Positions 1 to 6,311 of a DNA stretch of 14,732 bases are shown here, piece by piece. The notes below the pieces were generated by a model. That model searched no databases. It was not told the DNA's origin and worked only from the letters and a program-made list of their open reading frames with translations. This DNA comes from an uncultured bacterium (GTDB taxonomy: Bacteria > Bacillota > Negativicutes > Veillonellales > Veillonellaceae). The DNA lies in NCBI GenBank assembly GCA_905214495.1, contig CAJMLW010000029.1, positions 1-14,732 on the forward strand, read 5' to 3'. The translations under genes were made by a program, and so were the position numbers. Positions within the stretch are counted from its first letter, which is position 1; each line of letters begins with the position of its first letter.

Positions 1-2012
1 CCCATTACGATTGCATTAGATGCAGAAGCCAACATGATATCAGATTCATTAATAGCACCTACGGCAGCATGAACGATAACGATACGAACTTCAGGGTTTT
101 TAATACCTTCCAATGATTGACGCAATGCTTCTACGGAACCTTGAACGTCCGCTTTGATAATAATGTTGAGGTCTTTTAACTCACCTTGTTGAATTTGGTT
201 GAAGATATCATCCAATGTAACCTTGTGAGTAGCTTGTAATTCTTGTACACGTTGTTTAGCAATACGTTTTTCAGCGATTGTACGTGCTTCATTATCATCC
301 ATACCATGAATGATTTCACCAGCTTGTGGAACTTCGGAGAAGCCCAAGATTTCGACTGGCATAGATGGACGAGCAACCTTAACCTTTTCTCCACGTTCAT
401 TTGTCATGGCACGAACTTTACCATATGCAGTACCAGCAAGAACTGTATCTCCTACGCGAAGAGAACCTTTTTGAACAAGCACTGTACATACAGCACCACG
501 GCCCTTATCAAGTTGAGCTTCGATAACTACGCCATATGCTTTACGGTTAGGGTTCGCTTTTAATTCCATAACCTCTGCTACGAGCAAGATATTTTCGAGC
601 AAATCATCGATACCTTGTTTTTGTTTAGCAGATACAGGAACCATGATAACATCGCCGCCCCACTCTTCTGGCAATAAACCATGTTCAGATAATTGTTGTT
701 TAACATGATCTGGGTTAGCGCCTGGTTTATCCATTTTGTTGATAGCTACGATAATAGGCACATCGGCAGATTTAGCATGGTTAATAGCTTCGATAGTTTG
801 AGGCATTACACCGTCATCAGCAGCTACTACGAGAACTGCGATATCTGTAGATTTTGCACCACGTAGACGCATTGCTGTGAAAGCTTCATGGCCTGGTGTA
901 TCAAGGAATGTAATCTTATTGTCATTGTAACGAACTTGGTACGCACCGATATGTTGTGTAATACCACCCGCTTCGCCAGCGGTTACATTAGTTTGACGAA
1001 TCACGTCCAACAAGGATGTTTTACCATGGTCAACGTGACCCATGATAGTTACAACAGGAGGACGAGGTTTCAATGTTTCTGGTGCATCTTCAATTTCGAT
1101 GATATCTGTAGGATCTTCTTCTGGTTCTACTTCTGTTACGGTTACACCAAAATCTTCTGCTACGATGGTAGCTGTATCAACATCTACCTCTTGGTTAATG
1201 CTAGCCATAACACCTAACAACATCAATTTTTTGATGATTTCAGATACTTCACGGCCCATTTTTTCAGCCAATTCTTTTACTGTTAAAGGACCGCTTAATT
1301 CGATTTCCGTAGCGATTGCTTCTTGTGCTTTACGTTCTTCTTCCGCTTTATGTTGCAAGTATTGCTCGTTACGATGTTTTACCTTATTTTTCTTCTTTTG
1401 CATGGAAGTGGACAATAAGGATTGTGGGCGATTGTTACCTTTTTTATTTTTCTTATTGCGGCGATCATTGCCATTTTGTTGATTACCGCCATTATTGTTG
1501 CGATTATCTACACGGCCATTGCGGTTGCGGTTATCTGCATTACCATTGTGACGGTTGTCATTCTTTTGACCTTGTTGACCATCATTCTTTTGGCCTTGTT
1601 GAGTACCATTTAGACGATCTTGTTTTTGATGGTTACGATTATCTTGTTTTTGGCCATTATTTTGTTTTTTAGTAGGCTCATTAATTTGTACATGACGAAC
1701 ATTGGATTTCTTATCTTCATGTTTAGCCTCTTTTTTATGGCTCTGTTCTTTTGCTGGTTTATCTTTTTTTACAACTTTATTTGGTACAGTCACTTTTTCA
1801 TGTTTGCTTGGTTTAGCAGGAATAGCTGCTGCCTTTGTATCAGCTGCATTAGATTTACCACCTAATTGATTTTTCACCACAATATAACCTGCATCATCTA
1901 CTGTATTAACAGCTTTTGTAACATTAAAATTGTGTTGTTGCAAAATAGAAATAACCTGTTTACTTTCAACGCCAAATTCCTTAGCGATTTCATGTACGCG
2001 TTTTTTGGACAT
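1..2012 (-). CDS. infB: Translation initiation factor IF-2 (3' end cut by window edge)
   Basis: GTPase that brings initiator fMet-tRNA to the 30S subunit and promotes 50S joining. About 670 residues are visible and the C-terminal part runs off the left edge. Residues 1-50 (starting MSKKRVHEIAKEFGV) form the first IF2 N-terminal domain. A basic, Asn/Gln-rich, low-complexity linker follows, most extreme at about residues 108-195. A second IF2-N domain lies at about 236-295. The GTPase domain shows G1 GHVDHGKT (325-332), G3 DTPGH from D371, G4 NKMD (425-428) and G5 SAK (461-463). The ATG start at 2012 has AGGGGG about 8 bases upstream and lies 15 bases after the L7Ae-like gene, so it is the last visible gene of the rimP-nusA operon. 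Identification is certain from the GTPase motifs; only the length of the missing end is unknown. Confidence 0.97.
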   Translation of the reverse strand, partial: MSKKRVHEIAKEFGVESKQVISILQQHNFNVTKAVNTVDDAGYIVVKNQLGGKSNAADTKAAAIPAKPSKHEKVTVPNKVVKKDKPAKEQSHKKEAKHEDKKSNVRHVQINEPTKKQNNGQKQDNRNHQKQDRLNGTQQGQKNDGQQGQKNDNRHNGNADNRNRNGRVDNRNNNGGNQQNGNDRRNKKNKKGNNRPQSLLSTSMQKKKNKVKHRNEQYLQHKAEEERKAQEAIATEIELSGPLTVKELAEKMGREVSEIIKKLMLLGVMASINQEVDVDTATIVAEDFGVTVTEVEPEEDPTDIIEIEDAPETLKPRPPVVTIMGHVDHGKTSLLDVIRQTNVTAGEAGGITQHIGAYQVRYNDNKITFLDTPGHEAFTAMRLRGAKSTDIAVLVVAADDGVMPQTIEAINHAKSADVPIIVAINKMDKPGANPDHVKQQLSEHGLLPEEWGGDVIMVPVSAKQKQGIDDLLENILLVAEVMELKANPNRKAYGVVIEAQLDKGRGAVCTVLVQKGSLRVGDTVLAGTAYGKVRAMTNERGEKVKVARPSMPVEILGFSEVPQAGEIIHGMDDNEARTIAEKRIAKQRVQELQATHKVTLDDIFNQIQQGELKDLNIIIKADVQGSVEALRQSLEGIKNPEVRIVIVHAAVGAINESDIMLASASNAIVM

Positions 2013-2027
2013 CTACATACCCCCTTC

Positions 2028-2333
2028 TTACTGATCAATCTCTTTTAGTAATGCTTTTGCAAATCCATCATCCTCTACGGCCACCACCACACGTACTTCT
2101 TTGCCTATAGCCGCACCTAATGTTTCTTTACTGCCGACTTTACGCAATGGGATATGATGTAATTCTGCTAATTGTATGTATTTCTTTTCATTATTGGCCG
2201 CACAATCACCAGCTAATAATACTAGCTTAGGTATTTTCTTTTTCATTGCTTTTTCTACAATGAAGTCTCCGGAACTCAATTTCCCAGCTCGCTGTGCCAA
2301 ACCTAAGAGATTTAAAATTCTATCTTCATTCAT
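2028..2333 (-). CDS. rplGA: L7Ae/L30e-family RNA-binding protein (YlxQ/RplGA type)
   Basis: A 101-aa member of the L7Ae/L30e/Gadd45 fold family, whose members bind kink-turn RNA; in Bacillus the gene at this operon position is called ylxQ or rplGA. The N-terminal NLLGLAQRAGKLSSG (residues 8-22) and the central KLVLLAGDCAANNEKK (36-51) are the family signatures. It ends with the acidic-tipped VAVEDDGFAKALLKEI. The start lies 9 bases after the ylxR stop and 15 bases separate its stop from infB, so it is translated as part of the operon. No good ribosome binding site sits at the usual distance, since GGAAGG is about 20 bases upstream, which suggests coupling to ylxR translation. The exact role in bacteria is not settled; ribosome association is plausible. 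Confidence 0.9.
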   Translation of the reverse strand: MNEDRILNLLGLAQRAGKLSSGDFIVEKAMKKKIPKLVLLAGDCAANNEKKYIQLAELHHIPLRKVGSKETLGAAIGKEVRVVVAVEDDGFAKALLKEIDQ

Positions 2334-2342
2334 ATGCTGAAA

Positions 2343-2612
2343 TTATTCATGACCTTCCAAATCGTGCTTCAATGCTTCATACACCTCTTTTGATACAGCA
2401 TGCTTTAAGGAGCGTTCTAATTTTCTACCCTTATACGCAGCCTCAAAACAGTCCATAGATGCACAGATATAAGCACCACGACCAGGGGCTTTACCAGTTC
2501 TATCAATACTGATTATCCCGTCTGGGCTCAGAGCAACACGTATTAACTCACGCTTACTCTTTGGTTCACCACAGCCTACACAAGTGCGCATAGGTTGAGA
2601 TTTGGTTTTCAT
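2343..2612 (-). CDS. ylxR: YlxR/RnpM family RNA-binding protein (DUF448)
   Basis: An 89-aa basic protein of the YlxR (DUF448) family, nearly always found between nusA and infB in Firmicutes; the Bacillus member has been linked to modulation of RNase P and named RnpM. Signature motifs are RTCVGCGE at residues 9-16 and PGRGAYIC at 43-50, followed by a helix with basic residues (KGRKLERSLKHA). Its ATG overlaps the nusA stop by one base (TAATG), indicating translational coupling with nusA. The first residues KTKSQP precede a second Met directly before RTCVGC, so a shorter start is possible, but the overlap favours the longer form. Function is taken from family knowledge; the identification itself is firm. 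Confidence 0.93.
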   Translation of the reverse strand: MKTKSQPMRTCVGCGEPKSKRELIRVALSPDGIISIDRTGKAPGRGAYICASMDCFEAAYKGRKLERSLKHAVSKEVYEALKHDLEGHE

Positions 2613-3697
2613 TAGTCTTCGCTTTCCGCTGCTTCAGTACTTGTAAAACCTGTGAAAGGATTTTCTGCAGCTTGTGTTTCACTCTTAATATCGATTTTCC
2701 AGTTTGTCAATTTAGCTGCCAAGCGAGCATTTTGACCAGCTTTACCGATAGCCAAGGACAATTGGTAATCAGGTACTACAACATAAGAAGATTTTTCTTC
2801 TTCGCTAACATCTACAGAGATTACCTTTGCAGGACTTAAAGAGTTCGCAATGTAAATAGCAGGATCTTCATCCCATTTTACAATGTCGATTTTTTCATCA
2901 TGTAATTCGTCTACAATATGTTGAACACGTTGACCTTTTGGACCTACACAAGCACCAACTGGATCGATGGATTCATCGCGGCTATATACGGCGATTTTAG
3001 ATCGCATACCTGGTTCACGTGCTACAGATTTAAGCTCTACCACACCTTCATAGATTTCTGGCACTTCTAATTCAAACAAGCGCTTTAATAGGCCTGGATG
3101 AGTACGAGAAATCATAATTTGAGGACCTTTCGTAGTTTTCTTGACCTCTACGATATAGCATTTAATGCGATCCCCTTCATGATATGTTTCTGTAGCAATT
3201 TGCTCAGTTGGCGGTAAGATAGCTTCTGTTTTACCAAGATTGATATATACGTTTTTACCTTCAACGCGTGTAATAACACCCGTAATGATATCGCCTTCAC
3301 GGCTATAATATTCTTCGTAAACAACACTGCGTTCAGCTTCTTTCAAACGTTGAATCAACATTTGTTTAGCTGTATGAGCTGCACTACGACCAAAGTTAGC
3401 AGGCGTTACATCTGCTTCAACAATATCGCCAATTTCATAACGTTTATCGATTTTACGAGCATCTAATAGGCTGATTTCAGTTTCTGGGAATTCTACAGTT
3501 TCTACAACTTGTTTCTTCGCCATTACCTTATAGGCACCAGTTTCACGATTCAATTCCACATACGCATCTGGATTAGAATGTGGTTCCTTACGATATGCTT
3601 GTAATAATGCAGCTTCTAGGGACTCAAAAATAACCTCAGGTGCAAAACCTTTTTGTTTTGTCAGCACCATAACTGCTTGAATTAATTCTTGACTCAC
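2612..3697 (-). CDS. nusA: Transcription termination/antitermination factor NusA
   Basis: RNA polymerase-binding factor that modulates pausing, intrinsic termination and antitermination. The 361-aa length suits Firmicutes NusA, which lacks the C-terminal acidic repeats of the E. coli protein. Domains in order are the N-terminal polymerase-binding domain (1-125), an S1 domain (about 134-200), KH1 with GPKGQRVQHI (252-261) and KH2 with GKAGQNARLAAKL (318-330), then a short acidic tail. The start codon is GTG at 3697: GGAGG lies 7 bases upstream and the product begins with the usual MSQELIQAV-type helix. It begins 17 bases after rimP. Identification is certain. Confidence 0.97.
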   Translation of the reverse strand: MSQELIQAVMVLTKQKGFAPEVIFESLEAALLQAYRKEPHSNPDAYVELNRETGAYKVMAKKQVVETVEFPETEISLLDARKIDKRYEIGDIVEADVTPANFGRSAAHTAKQMLIQRLKEAERSVVYEEYYSREGDIITGVITRVEGKNVYINLGKTEAILPPTEQIATETYHEGDRIKCYIVEVKKTTKGPQIMISRTHPGLLKRLFELEVPEIYEGVVELKSVAREPGMRSKIAVYSRDESIDPVGACVGPKGQRVQHIVDELHDEKIDIVKWDEDPAIYIANSLSPAKVISVDVSEEEKSSYVVVPDYQLSLAIGKAGQNARLAAKLTNWKIDIKSETQAAENPFTGFTSTEAAESED

Positions 3698-3714
3698 TCG
3701 TATGCCTCCATATA

Positions 3715-4173
3715 TTAAAAATCAAGATGTAATCTAATTTGTGCAATAGCAGAACGTTCAAATGTTACGCTTTCACCATTGATTGAAAATTCTATCGTTG
3801 TATCTGTAAAGCCTTGTAGCACACCCGTATATTGTTTACTACCATTAATAGGTTTGAACAACTGGATATCTACATCACGGCCATTATAGCGAATGAAATC
3901 TTTATCCTTTTTTAAAACTCGATCAAGACCAGGAGAAGACACTTCAAGCAAATAATTTTCTGCAATAGGGTCTTTCTCATCGAGAGCAGCGCTCAATTTT
4001 TCACTGACCATTTGACAGTCATCCAAATCGACACCACCTGGTTTATCGAGGTACACGCGCAAATACCAATCGCGTTCTCGAACATAGTCGACATCGACTA
4101 ATTCCAGATTCGTGCCAACTATAACGCCTTCAACTACAGAGGATACAAATTCCTCTACGGCCTCTCTTTTCAT
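3715..4173 (-). CDS. rimP: Ribosome maturation factor RimP
   Basis: Factor for maturation of the 30S subunit; the gene normally precedes nusA. The protein is 152 aa from the start chosen here. The N-terminal alpha/beta domain holds LVDVDYVRERDWYLRVYLDK and the conserved YLLEVSSPGLDR, followed by a C-terminal Sm-like barrel. The reading frame is open further upstream to an ATG at 4233, but AAGGAGGC at 4181-4188 lies 7 bases before the ATG at 4173, the next upstream ATG (4179) is only about 2 bases from the site, and family proteins begin near KREAVEEFV. The start at 4173 is therefore preferred. First gene of the rimP-nusA-ylxR-rplGA-infB operon, with promoter candidates upstream. Confidence 0.94.
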   Translation of the reverse strand: MKREAVEEFVSSVVEGVIVGTNLELVDVDYVRERDWYLRVYLDKPGGVDLDDCQMVSEKLSAALDEKDPIAENYLLEVSSPGLDRVLKKDKDFIRYNGRDVDIQLFKPINGSKQYTGVLQGFTDTTIEFSINGESVTFERSAIAQIRLHLDF

Positions 4174-4242
4174 AGCCATCGCCTCCTTAAAACATACTAC
4201 ATATTGATCATATACGCTGTTTTCATCATACAATTTGATACA

Positions 4243-4271
4243 ATTATATGACTAATTTCACCCAATCATAA
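4243..4271 (-). promoter_or_regulatory. Candidate proximal promoter of the rimP-infB operon
   Basis: On the minus strand, TTATGA (4271-4266) and a perfect TATAAT (4248-4243) are separated by 17 bases. The -35 matches the sigma-70 consensus at only three positions. It lies downstream of the hairpin at 4276-4303, so if that hairpin terminates upstream transcription, this promoter would drive rimP, leaving a leader of about 65 bases. Confidence 0.4.
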
Positions 4272-4275
4272 ACGA

Positions 4276-4303
4276 AAGAGTGAGCAAAAAATAGCCCACT
4301 CTT
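4276..4303 (-). terminator. Hairpin between the hypothetical gene and rimP (weak terminator or leader hairpin)
   Basis: A 10-bp stem (AAGAGTGGGC pairing with GCTCACTCTT, one G-T pair) closes an 8-base T-rich loop on the minus strand. The following bases, TCGTTTATG, are not a good T-run, so termination may be weak. It may end the polA-coaE operon, or act as a leader hairpin for transcripts starting at the distal promoter (4331-4360). Confidence 0.5.
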
Positions 4304-4330
4304 AAAAAAGTTTATATAAAAGTCATGTAT

Positions 4331-4360
4331 AGTATAGCATAATTCTACTAAAATGTACAA
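4331..4360 (-). promoter_or_regulatory. Distal promoter candidate upstream of rimP
   Basis: On the minus strand, TTGTAC (4360-4355) and TATACT (4336-4331) are 18 bases apart, and the -10 carries the extended TG motif (TGCTATACT). Transcription would start near 4324, just before the hairpin at 4276-4303, giving a leader of about 150 bases before rimP. Confidence 0.55.
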
Positions 4361-4361
4361 T

Positions 4362-5066
4362 TTAACCGCGTGAATTTAATTCACACAGTATATTTTTTAA
4401 ATGTTCAGATAGTACATGTTCCAATTCATCTAATGTGTTAGCATCAAGATGATGATCAATTTCTGGATAATTTTGATACCGTAATTCAGCAAAGTATTCA
4501 TCGCGATATTCATTATAGTACAACAGTAATCCTGTACATTTATCCATCTTTCGATATTCACCTATAATGTACGAGCCATTAATCATACGCACTGCATTTT
4601 TAGGTGTTATATCTCGTACAAATCCTTCTAACTCAGCCGGCATAACAGCTTCAAAATCCCAGTTTTGTAACCCCTTACGCATATAGGTGTAGGTAAAATT
4701 TTCTGCACTGTTGATTAATAATTTTGAAAGCCCCTGTACACAACGTTCTTGTAAACCTTGCCAATACGGTTCAAACTCTTGGCGCACAAAAGATATATCT
4801 ACAAATGTGAACAAAGGCATCACTACGTGCACGGTATAATCCTCTACCTCTTTATCATAGAGAGCACACCACTTCCAGCCTAAATCATTTTCATAGTGAA
4901 ATAAAGGTAATGTCAACACGGCCTCACCTGCAGCTAATGATTCTTGAGCTTTCACAATTTCATCAGGCCCTGTCACCTTGAGTTTAAAATTACAAATCTC
5001 CGGTGGCAACCAAGAATAGTCTAAAGACTTACAGGTTTCAATGATATTCTCCATATAATGACTCAT
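4362..5066 (-). CDS. Hypothetical protein, overlaps the lytic transglycosylase gene
   Basis: I do not recognise this 234-aa protein. It is acidic and soluble-looking, with no signal peptide or membrane segment. Visible features are a Trp/Pro-containing N-terminus (SWLPPEICNFKLKV), several aromatic strands suggesting a mixed alpha/beta fold, and a Tyr-rich C-terminal part (LLLYYNEYRDEYFAELRYQ) followed by a helix near LDELEHVLSEHLKNILCEL. The start at 5066 lies inside the end of the upstream gene, giving a 29-base overlap in another frame and suggesting translational coupling. A second in-frame Met at 5054 is an alternative start; neither has an ideally spaced ribosome binding site. It is the last gene of the polA-coaE-transglycosylase run. 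That it is a real gene is supported by length, protein-like composition and position. Confidence 0.8.
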   Translation of the reverse strand: MSHYMENIIETCKSLDYSWLPPEICNFKLKVTGPDEIVKAQESLAAGEAVLTLPLFHYENDLGWKWCALYDKEVEDYTVHVVMPLFTFVDISFVRQEFEPYWQGLQERCVQGLSKLLINSAENFTYTYMRKGLQNWDFEAVMPAELEGFVRDITPKNAVRMINGSYIIGEYRKMDKCTGLLLYYNEYRDEYFAELRYQNYPEIDHHLDANTLDELEHVLSEHLKNILCELNSRG

Positions 5067-5592
5067 ACCTTTCTTGATAGGTTAAAACAGTTTTAACATA
5101 CATACGCGTTTCAGGAAATGGAATCGTATCAACCATGCCGTTCCAATTTTTTTCCTTAATCCATGATTCTACATGTCCACGACCTGCATTATAAGCAGCC
5201 AACGCTTGCACTTCATCACCGTTAAACTCTTTTAATAAATAACCTAAATACCATGTCCCTAGTTGAATATTTATTTCCGGTTCTTTTAATTGTCGATCTG
5301 TATAGTTACTGTGCCCCATTTGTTGTGCTACCCAACGGGCCGTATCCGGCATGAGCTGCATTAACCCAAGCGCTCCCGTCTCAGATTCCGCCGTATTCTT
5401 ATATTTACTTTCAGCCAAAATAACACTAGCCACTAACGATGGTGACACCTCTTCTTTTTCCGCAGCCGATACAACTACATCTCTATACTCAAAGGGGTAT
5501 GCCGTATAGCGTGCTACAGGATCTTGCATATGGTTAAAATAAAACCATCCCAACACGACAACAGCTAGTGCTGTTGCTGTATTTCGTTTCAT
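5038..5592 (-). CDS. Membrane-anchored lytic transglycosylase (SLT domain)
   Basis: A 184-aa peptidoglycan-cleaving enzyme of the soluble lytic transglycosylase (Slt70/YjbJ-like) family, which cuts the MurNAc-GlcNAc bond non-hydrolytically. One hydrophobic segment at about residues 6-20 follows KR, consistent with a signal anchor or uncleaved signal peptide, so the catalytic domain faces outside. Motifs are catalytic Glu61 in ILAESKYK, GALGLMQLMP (73-82), the AAYNAG motif (132-137) and ETRMYVKTVL (161-170), in the usual order. GGGGAGG precedes the ATG by about 4 bases. It follows coaE by 64 bases and its last codons overlap the hypothetical gene. The gene next to coaE in other Firmicutes is often of this type. 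The family is firm, the physiological role is inferred. Confidence 0.92.
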   Translation of the reverse strand: MKRNTATALAVVVLGWFYFNHMQDPVARYTAYPFEYRDVVVSAAEKEEVSPSLVASVILAESKYKNTAESETGALGLMQLMPDTARWVAQQMGHSNYTDRQLKEPEINIQLGTWYLGYLLKEFNGDEVQALAAYNAGRGHVESWIKEKNWNGMVDTIPFPETRMYVKTVLTYQERYESLYGEYH

Positions 5593-5656
5593 ACATCCTC
5601 CCCTTAATCCTAACTCTATATATTCGAATCACTTCAAACATACATTTCAATGATGA

Positions 5657-6265
5657 TTATTTATTATACAACGGTAGTAGTTTCTCATGCCACAATTTTT
5701 CTAACTGAATATATAATTCGTCAGGTGTACCATCATTATTAATGATTACATCTGCATAGGGCCGTTTATCATCTAGTAACATTTGACTTTGAATACGAGC
5801 CAACGCATCCTCTTTTGAGTACCCATTACGCGTCATTAATCGTTGAACCTGTACCTCTGGCGATACATACACTAGCCAAACCGTATCTAGTCGCTCATAC
5901 CACTTACCTTCAATAAGAAGAGGAATATCATAGATTACGGCTGGTACCTCTTTCTCTTCGTACATAGCACTTAACTCATCAATACGCTGACGAATAAAAC
6001 CATGTAAACAGCTATTTAACTGTAGGCGTTTTTCTTCATTATGAAAGACGATACTACCAAGTGCTTCACGATTTAATCTTCCATCATCGAGAATGACTGT
6101 ATCACCAAATAATCCACGAATAGCAGAGAGTCCAGGCGTACCAAGATCTACCACTTCACGTGCTACTACATCGGCATCAATATAAGGCACAGTCTTCTTT
6201 TTAAAAAAGTCTAGTACTGTACTCTTACCAGATGCAATTCCACCTGTTAAACCTATTTTTAACAT
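5657..6265 (-). CDS. coaE: Dephospho-CoA kinase
   Basis: Catalyses the last step of coenzyme A synthesis, ATP-dependent phosphorylation of dephospho-CoA, in the cytoplasm. The 202-aa length is normal. The P-loop GLTGGIASGKST covers residues 5-16; DADVVAREVVDLGTPG (30-45) is the substrate-binding segment; the lid and C-terminal motif are seen in LMTRNGYSKEDALARIQSQ and DKRPYADVIINNDG. TAGGAGG lies 6 bases before the ATG. It follows polA by 46 bases with no terminator between, so the two are probably co-transcribed, the usual polA-coaE arrangement in Firmicutes. Confidence 0.96.
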   Translation of the reverse strand: MLKIGLTGGIASGKSTVLDFFKKKTVPYIDADVVAREVVDLGTPGLSAIRGLFGDTVILDDGRLNREALGSIVFHNEEKRLQLNSCLHGFIRQRIDELSAMYEEKEVPAVIYDIPLLIEGKWYERLDTVWLVYVSPEVQVQRLMTRNGYSKEDALARIQSQMLLDDKRPYADVIINNDGTPDELYIQLEKLWHEKLLPLYNK

Positions 6266-6311
6266 ATGTGCCTCCTATTGATCTTGCAAATCCAAACATC
6301 ATACGTAAAGT

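Noticed and set aside
1422..1613. Plus-strand open frame encoding a very hydrophobic, membrane-like peptide
   Set aside because: It is the antisense of the Asn/Gln/Gly-rich linker of infB; AAC/AAT codons read backwards as GTT/ATT give Val and Ile. No ribosome binding site or independent support.
243..1865. Several other plus-strand open frames opposite infB
   Set aside because: They lie entirely on the opposite strand of a highly conserved gene, have Cys/Phe-rich unnatural composition and no start signals.
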